NCBI GenBank assembly: GCA_963582935.1
Contig: CAUZSH010000040.1
Coordinates: 1 to 18,274 of the forward strand
Length of the DNA stretch: 18,274 bases
Reading direction: 5' to 3'
Origin: CAUZSH01 sp963582935
Lineage (GTDB): Bacteria; Pseudomonadota; Gammaproteobacteria; Francisellales; Francisellaceae
This document shows positions 13,744-18,274 of the stretch, one piece after another. Position numbers and translations under genes: made by a program. The notes under the pieces were generated by a model. The model made no database searches, was not told the DNA's origin, and was given only the letters and a program-made list of their open reading frames with translations. How positions within the stretch are numbered: position 1 is the stretch's first letter; each line of letters opens with the position of its first letter.

Positions 13744-16700
13744 ATGAATACCCTGCAAAAAATCCATCACGCCCTTAAGTCAAATATACTCCTACTTGAT
13801 GGCGCCATGGGTACGATGATTCAACAAAAAAACTTTGAAGAAACAGACTTTCGAGGCTCACAATTTCAACATCATGCTCATGATCAAAAAGGAAACAATG
13901 ACCTCCTTTGCTTAACCCAGCCAGAAACTATTCAAGAGATCCATGAAGCCTACCTTGAAGCTGGTGCCGATATTGTTGAAACCAACACCTTTAATTGTAC
14001 GGCTATCTCTATGGCAGACTATGGCATGGAAAATCAGGTCTTTAATATTACCAAGGCAGGTGCCCTACTCGCTAGAAAAGCGGTGGATAAATATAATCAG
14101 CTCACACCCGAAAAGCCAAGATTTGTAGCCGGTGTTATTGGACCGACAAACCGTACACTTTCCATGTCTCCTGATGTCAATGATCCAGGGTTTCGTAATG
14201 TGACCTTCGAAGAATTGGTGATCTCTTTCACTGAAAACATCGATGGATTGGTTCAAGGGGGGGCGGATATCCTCTTGGTTGAAACGGTTTTTGATACCTT
14301 AAATGCCAAGGCAACCATCTATGCCATCAAGTCTTATTTTGAGGCGCACGACATTGAACTACCCGTCATCATGTCAGGCACGATTACCGATGCCAGTGGA
14401 CGCACACTCTCAGGTCAAACGGCTGAGGCATTTTGGTATTCCATCAAACATGTTAACCCAATCTCTGTGGGTTTTAACTGTGCGCTTGGGGCAAAAGATT
14501 TACGTCAACATATTCAGGCGGTTTCGGATATTGCGGATTGTTATATTAATACCCACCCAAATGCAGGGCTTCCAAATGAGTTCGGTGGTTATGATGAGTC
14601 TCCCGAGTATATGGCATCATTGATCCAAGAGTTTGCTGAATCTGGATTGATTAATATTGTTGGCGGATGCTGTGGCACAACACCTGAACATATTCATGCC
14701 ATTGCCAAAGCACTTAAAGGTATCCCTCCTAGAGAACCGAAAATACATAAACCTATTTGCAAGCTCGCAGGTCTTGAACCATTAGTGGTTCGCAAAGAAA
14801 CCAACTTTATCAATGTCGGGGAACGTACGAATGTCTCAGGCTCGGCAAAGTTTGCACGCCTAATCCGTGAAGGGGATTATGATCAAGCACTTCAAATCGC
14901 CCAACAACAAGTTGAGAATGGCGCACAGATTATCGATATTAATATGGATGATGGCATGTTAGATGCCAAAGCTTGCATGGTTAAGTTCTTGCAACTAATT
15001 GCTGCCGAACCTGATATTTGCCGCGTGCCTATTATGCTCGACTCTTCTAAGTGGGACATCCTAGAAGCGGGGCTTCGCTGCATTCAAGGCAAAGGGATTG
15101 TGAACTCTATTAGTCTTAAAGAGGGTGAAGTTGAATTTATCAAACATGCCAAACTTGCCATGAAGTATGGCTCTGCCATTGTTGTGATGGCATTTGATGA
15201 AAAAGGTCAAGCCGACACCCATGAGCGCAAAGTAGCGATTTGCACGCGCGCCTATAAACTGCTTACCGAAACCATTGGCTTTGCTCCCGAAGACATTATC
15301 TTTGATCCGAATATCTTTGCCATTGCCACGGGGATGGACGAACATAAACGTTATGGTATTGATTTTATTGAAGCCACCAAAGCCATCAAAGAAACGTTGC
15401 CACATGCGATGATTTCAGGTGGGCTAAGTAATATCTCTTTCTCTTTTCGAGGAAATAATACTGTAAGGGAAGCCATTCATTCCGTCTTTTTATACCATGC
15501 GATAAAAGCGGGAATGTCCATGGGTATTGTGAATGCAGGTCAAATTGGGCTTTATGAAGACTTGGATAAAACCTTACGCGATCTAACCGAAGATGTTTTA
15601 TTTGATCGCGATCCAGAAGGCACGGATAAACTATTAGACTATGCACAAAATATTAAATCGACGTCTAAAACACAAAAACCAGATTTATCATGGCGAGAAC
15701 AACCCGTTGCTGCACGGATAGAGCATGCGCTAGTGAAAGGGGTGAACGAATATATTATTGAGGATGCAGAAGCCGCAAGAGTGACTTTTTCAAAAGCGAT
15801 TGAAGTGATTGAAGGTCCTTTGATGGACGGCATGAATATCGTGGGAGATCTCTTTGGGTCGGGCAAAATGTTTTTACCTCAGGTGGTCAAATCCGCTCGT
15901 GTCATGAAGCAAGCTGTTGCTTATTTAGTACCTTTCATTGATGCGGAAAAAGGTGGCAAAAAACAGTCAAAAGGCAAGGTTATCATGGCAACGGTAAAGG
16001 GCGATGTCCATGATATTGGCAAAAATATTGTGGGCGTGGTATTGCAATGTAATAACTATGATGTCGTTGATTTAGGCGTGATGGTTCCCTACCAAAAGAT
16101 TATTGATACTGCGATTTCTGAAGAAGCTGATGTAATCGGGTTAAGTGGTCTCATTACACCCTCATTAGATGAAATGGCAACCATGGCAAAAGAAATGCAA
16201 CGGCAAGACCTGAATATTCCTTTGATGATTGGAGGCGCAACCACTTCAAAAATGCATACTGCAGTGAAAATAGCACCCTTTTACCTGCATGGCATTACCG
16301 TTCATGTCCTAGATGCTTCTCGTGCTGTTAGCACTATGACGCAACTACTCAGCCCAACCTTACAAGCCGCCTATTTTGAAGAGATTAAACAAGAACATCT
16401 AAAGCTCAAAGCACGATTTGATGCTCAGCAAATAAAACGCCATAAGGTTTCCTTAAAATATGCTCGGGCAAATAAACTAAAATTCGACTGGACGGCACAC
16501 ACACCTGAAACACCTAATTTTATCGGCAGAAAAGTTTGGCAAGATTACCCTATTGAACGCCTACTGGATCGAATTGATTGGACACCATTTTTCCATGCTT
16601 GGGAACTTAAAGGCAGCTACCCAAAAATTCTTACGGATGGTGAAAAAGGAGAGGAAGCGACCAAGCTTTTTAAAGATGCTCAAGATATGCTACAGCGCAT

Positions 16701-17319
16701 CATTAAAGAAAAATGGATAACTGCCAAGGCTATTCTAACCATTGACTATGCCAATGGTAGCGATGAGCAAATTGAAGTGTATTCTGACAGTCGTAAACAC
16801 AAGGTCAAACATACCTTTACGAACCTGCGCCAACTAAATGAAAAACCAAAAGGAAAGCCTTATCTTTGCTTAAGCGATTTCATTGCCCCTAGGGAGAGCA
16901 ATGTCACAGACTACTTTGGTGGTTTTGTGACCTCCATCTTTGGTGCCTCTGAAAAAGCAGACGAATTTGTTAAAGAATATGATCATTACAATGAAATCAT
17001 GGTCAAAGTATTAGCTGATCGTCTAGCCGAAGCTTTTTCTGAACATCTACACGAAAGGCTTCGAAAGGAGTTTTGGGGCTATGCACCCGATGAAAGCCTC
17101 AATAATAAAGAAATTATTAAGTGTAAATATCGTGGTATTCGCCCAGCTTTTGGTTATCCTGCATGCCCCAATCATGACCAGAAAACACCACTGTTTGAAT
17201 GGCTTAAAGCCGACGACATTGGGACAATACTCACAGAGAGCTATGCCATGATGCCTGCTGCCAGTGTTTCAGGCGTTTATTTTTCGCATCCTGATGCTAA
17301 ATATTTTGGCATTGGGTAA
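13744..17319 (+). CDS. metH: Cobalamin-dependent methionine synthase
   Basis: A 1191-residue four-module enzyme that transfers methyl from 5-methyltetrahydrofolate to homocysteine through B12. Homocysteine domain (1 to about 325): zinc ligands C246 (FNCALG), C309 and C310 (GGCCGTT). Folate domain (about 350-610): NVGERTNVSGS from 357. B12 cap and B12 domain (about 645-880): DVHDIG with D754, axial ligand H756 and G759. Reactivation domain (about 890-1191): R1133-PAFGYPACPNH, the AdoMet-binding motif, and SDFIAPRES. These positions run only 1-3 residues behind E. coli MetH. The protein nevertheless stops at HPDAKYFGIG, whereas the E. coli enzyme (about 1227 residues) goes on with a helical tail of some 35 residues; no other frame restores it. 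The core is complete, so activity is likely. It is a single-gene unit. Confidence 0.95.
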   Translation: MNTLQKIHHALKSNILLLDGAMGTMIQQKNFEETDFRGSQFQHHAHDQKGNNDLLCLTQPETIQEIHEAYLEAGADIVETNTFNCTAISMADYGMENQVFNITKAGALLARKAVDKYNQLTPEKPRFVAGVIGPTNRTLSMSPDVNDPGFRNVTFEELVISFTENIDGLVQGGADILLVETVFDTLNAKATIYAIKSYFEAHDIELPVIMSGTITDASGRTLSGQTAEAFWYSIKHVNPISVGFNCALGAKDLRQHIQAVSDIADCYINTHPNAGLPNEFGGYDESPEYMASLIQEFAESGLINIVGGCCGTTPEHIHAIAKALKGIPPREPKIHKPICKLAGLEPLVVRKETNFINVGERTNVSGSAKFARLIREGDYDQALQIAQQQVENGAQIIDINMDDGMLDAKACMVKFLQLIAAEPDICRVPIMLDSSKWDILEAGLRCIQGKGIVNSISLKEGEVEFIKHAKLAMKYGSAIVVMAFDEKGQADTHERKVAICTRAYKLLTETIGFAPEDIIFDPNIFAIATGMDEHKRYGIDFIEATKAIKETLPHAMISGGLSNISFSFRGNNTVREAIHSVFLYHAIKAGMSMGIVNAGQIGLYEDLDKTLRDLTEDVLFDRDPEGTDKLLDYAQNIKSTSKTQKPDLSWREQPVAARIEHALVKGVNEYIIEDAEAARVTFSKAIEVIEGPLMDGMNIVGDLFGSGKMFLPQVVKSARVMKQAVAYLVPFIDAEKGGKKQSKGKVIMATVKGDVHDIGKNIVGVVLQCNNYDVVDLGVMVPYQKIIDTAISEEADVIGLSGLITPSLDEMATMAKEMQRQDLNIPLMIGGATTSKMHTAVKIAPFYLHGITVHVLDASRAVSTMTQLLSPTLQAAYFEEIKQEHLKLKARFDAQQIKRHKVSLKYARANKLKFDWTAHTPETPNFIGRKVWQDYPIERLLDRIDWTPFFHAWELKGSYPKILTDGEKGEEATKLFKDAQDMLQRIIKEKWITAKAILTIDYANGSDEQIEVYSDSRKHKVKHTFTNLRQLNEKPKGKPYLCLSDFIAPRESNVTDYFGGFVTSIFGASEKADEFVKEYDHYNEIMVKVLADRLAEAFSEHLHERLRKEFWGYAPDESLNNKEIIKCKYRGIRPAFGYPACPNHDQKTPLFEWLKADDIGTILTESYAMMPAASVSGVYFSHPDAKYFGIG

Positions 17320-17344
17320 CACTGTAAGGCTTGGATTGATTTAT

Positions 17345-17386
17345 GTATCAATTCCTAACTATACTTTCTAGTATCAATTTCTAACT
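17345..17386. repeat. 16-bp imperfect direct repeat downstream of metH
   Basis: GTATCAATTCCTAACT (17345-17360) and GTATCAATTTCTAACT (17371-17386) differ at one base and are 26 bp apart start to start. The first copy also forms a partial stem with GGATTGAT just upstream. They could be footprints of a past insertion, iterated binding sites, or slippage products. Confidence 0.6.
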
Positions 17387-17399
17387 TAATTGAAAAAAT

Positions 17400-17603
17400 T
17401 TGAGCAAAAAAGATAAAATTGCCTGGCTGGAATGCACTGTAATTGTCAGCGCCATCGCAACAATTTGCATTTTAATATATGTTATTATTAACGCTATGAT
17501 TATTGAATATGAAATAAAATCTGTCCGCAACACCATTGAAGAAACTATTCACCAACAAGGATATAAAACCAGCGGTTACGGAAATGATGTCATCAAAGTT
17601 TGA
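17400..17603 (+). pseudogene. Small membrane protein ORF cut by an IS3-family remnant
   Basis: 67-residue frame from a TTG start: a charged N-terminus (SKKDKIAWLE), one long hydrophobic helix (about 13-36; VIVSAIATICILIYVIINAM), then a charged tail ending GYGNDVIKV. Its TGA stop (17601-17603) is the first three bases of the IS3-type left end, so the original gene probably ran on and was truncated by the insertion. There is no Shine-Dalgarno before the TTG and no in-frame ATG before residue 33, so whether it is translated is doubtful. An in-frame TGA just upstream (17391) excludes a longer N-terminus. Family not recognised. Confidence 0.35.
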
Positions 17604-18147
17604 CCTACCTCTCCAATTTGGGACAATCACCAACCCAGAATAGAGGAATAAAAAATGACACGTACAAGGCACACAGGAGAGTTCAAGCGTGAGGCAGTTA
17701 AACTCGCTTTAGAGTCAGATGAGACCTACAAGAAATCACAAGCATCTTCAACGAACATAAAAGTAGATATGGGGCTACCCGAATATATGAAACCCTGAAA
17801 GACCGAGGTAAGAAGGTGACAGTTGCACGTACTTCAGCTCGGATGAAGACAATGGGGCTTGAGTCAAAAGCAGCAAAACGTTTTAAAACAACAACAGATT
17901 CAAATCACAATAAACAAGTATTCCCCAATATACTCAATCAAGAATTTAAAGCCACTCAACCAAATCAAAAGTGGGTAACAGACATCACCTATCTACGCAC
18001 ACAGGAAGGATGGCTCTACCTATGTGTGATTGTTGATTTATATTCAAGAATGGTTGTTGGCTGGTCAATGAATAAGCGCATGAAAGCTCAATTAGTCTGT
18101 GATGCACTCCATATGGCAATGTTCAAACGAGGCATGCCCAAAGGAGT
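17601..18147 (+). mobile_element. IS3-family insertion sequence remnant
   Basis: The left end starts TGACCTACCTCTCCAATTTG, the usual TG-type terminus of IS3 elements, 54 bp before an orfA start. Two deletions are visible: an internal one fusing the start of orfA to the N-terminal part of orfB (near 17722), and loss of everything after about 18147, including the second catalytic Asp, the Glu and the right inverted repeat. The element is dead. Confidence 0.85.
17655..17722 (+). pseudogene. IS3-family orfA fragment (N-terminus)
   Basis: Starts at an ATG with AGAGGAAT as ribosome binding site and reads MTRTRHTGEFKREAVKLALE, the typical beginning of the orfA helix-turn-helix protein. After about residue 22 the match is lost; the frame then runs out of phase over orfB sequence to a TGA near 17790. 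Confidence 0.8.
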
Positions 18148-18172
18148 ATGCGTGTTGCTCGGTCGTTCATAG
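17723..18172 (+). pseudogene. IS3-family orfB transposase fragment
   Basis: The frame opens after a TGA and reads DLQEITSIFNEHKSRYGATR (HTH_21 region), then VTVARTSARMKTMGLESKAA, TTDSNHNKQVFPNILNQEF and PNQKWVTDITYLRTQEGWLY with the first catalytic Asp (VTDITY), then VIVDLYSRMVVGWSMNKRM. The match stops at FKRGMPKG; the expected HSDRGSQY with the second Asp and the later Glu are absent and the frame ends in unrelated residues at 18172. Roughly half of a normal orfB of about 280 residues is left. No transposase activity is possible. Confidence 0.88.
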
Positions 18173-18274
18173 AAGATTTTGGCTCCTGCCAAAATCGAAT
18201 CACTACCCTCGCAGATGGTTTTGCCCCAGACGCCCACCTCCGTACCGATCTTCCAAAAAACAAGCCTACAGTCT
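18148..18274 (+). other. GC-richer edge segment of unknown origin, open in one frame
   Basis: After the IS3 match breaks off, base composition rises to about half G+C, unlike the rest of the window. From ATG 18148 a frame stays open to the window end (MRVARSFIEDFGSCQNRITT and on to TDLPKNKPTV), and the minus strand also has an open frame here. I do not recognise either product. It may be part of another mobile element that truncated the IS3 copy. Confidence 0.3.
18175..18196. repeat. Perfect 9-bp hairpin with a TCCT loop
   Basis: GATTTTGGC (18175-18183), TCCT, GCCAAAATC (18188-18196). It lies 28 bp past the IS3 breakpoint. There is no U-tract, so it is not a simple terminator. It could be a recombination or replication hairpin, or a repeat unit. 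Confidence 0.5.

Noticed and set aside
14303..14623. 106-codon plus-strand ORF inside metH
   Set aside because: It is an out-of-frame shadow of metH with no family match and no ribosome binding site.
15061..15405. 114-codon minus-strand ORF inside metH
   Set aside because: Antisense shadow of a strongly conserved gene; its composition reflects metH codon use.
1..18274. CRISPR array, tRNA or rRNA genes
   Set aside because: No regularly spaced repeats and no recognisable tRNA or rRNA sequence were seen on either strand.

Overview
The window looks like a piece of a low-GC proteobacterial chromosome, most likely gammaproteobacterial. The evidence is the mix of YheT-, YecM-, GhrA- and YhiN-type proteins, DUF2164/DUF2288/DUF1304/DUF2141 proteins, a full-length cobalamin-dependent MetH and a PACE-family efflux protein. 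I cannot name the genus. Housekeeping genes dominate, with mobile DNA at both edges: an apparently intact IS4-type element on the left and a doubly deleted IS3-family remnant on the right.

Left part (1-4760). An IS4-family element carries a transposase with a complete DDE/YREK signature and an AT-hook-like insert. It is followed by a PACE efflux gene. Converging on that gene is a two-gene metal-resistance operon: a CadA/ZntA-type P1B ATPase, then an ArsR/SmtB-family repressor that overlaps it by 11 bases. The operon has a good sigma70-type promoter surrounded by inverted repeats, in a divergent intergenic region shared with the next gene.

Middle part (4760-9600). Two paralogous LysR-type regulators lie head to tail, 3 bases apart, followed immediately by a YhiN/BaiN-type flavoprotein. 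Next come a secreted DUF2141 protein and a YheT-type alpha/beta hydrolase, which converge and share a TTAA where both stop codons lie. A previously easy-to-miss 46-residue secreted peptide gene sits upstream of the hydrolase.

Right-middle part (9600-13110, all minus strand). This holds GhrA-type dehydrogenase, a DUF2288-DUF2164 pair coupled through TAATG, a DUF1304 membrane-protein gene broken by a one-base frameshift, a Tim44-domain protein and a YecM-type VOC protein.

13110-13743 carries no large gene. It does contain what looks like a compact minus-strand transcription unit: promoter, a 37-residue ORF, a paralogous 18-residue ORF and a rho-independent terminator. The two short ORFs share the core IKNAL-x-E-x-x-Y-x-V. 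Their differences include five synonymous third-base changes, and the shorter copy is cut by a TAA exactly where the longer has CAA. This is the least explained and most interesting thing in the window.

Right part (13744-18274). metH keeps all its catalytic residues but stops about 35 residues short of the E. coli length. Downstream are a 16-bp near-perfect direct repeat, a small membrane-protein ORF whose stop codon is the first three bases of the IS3 remnant, the remnant itself, and a final GC-richer stretch of unknown origin with a perfect 9-bp hairpin.
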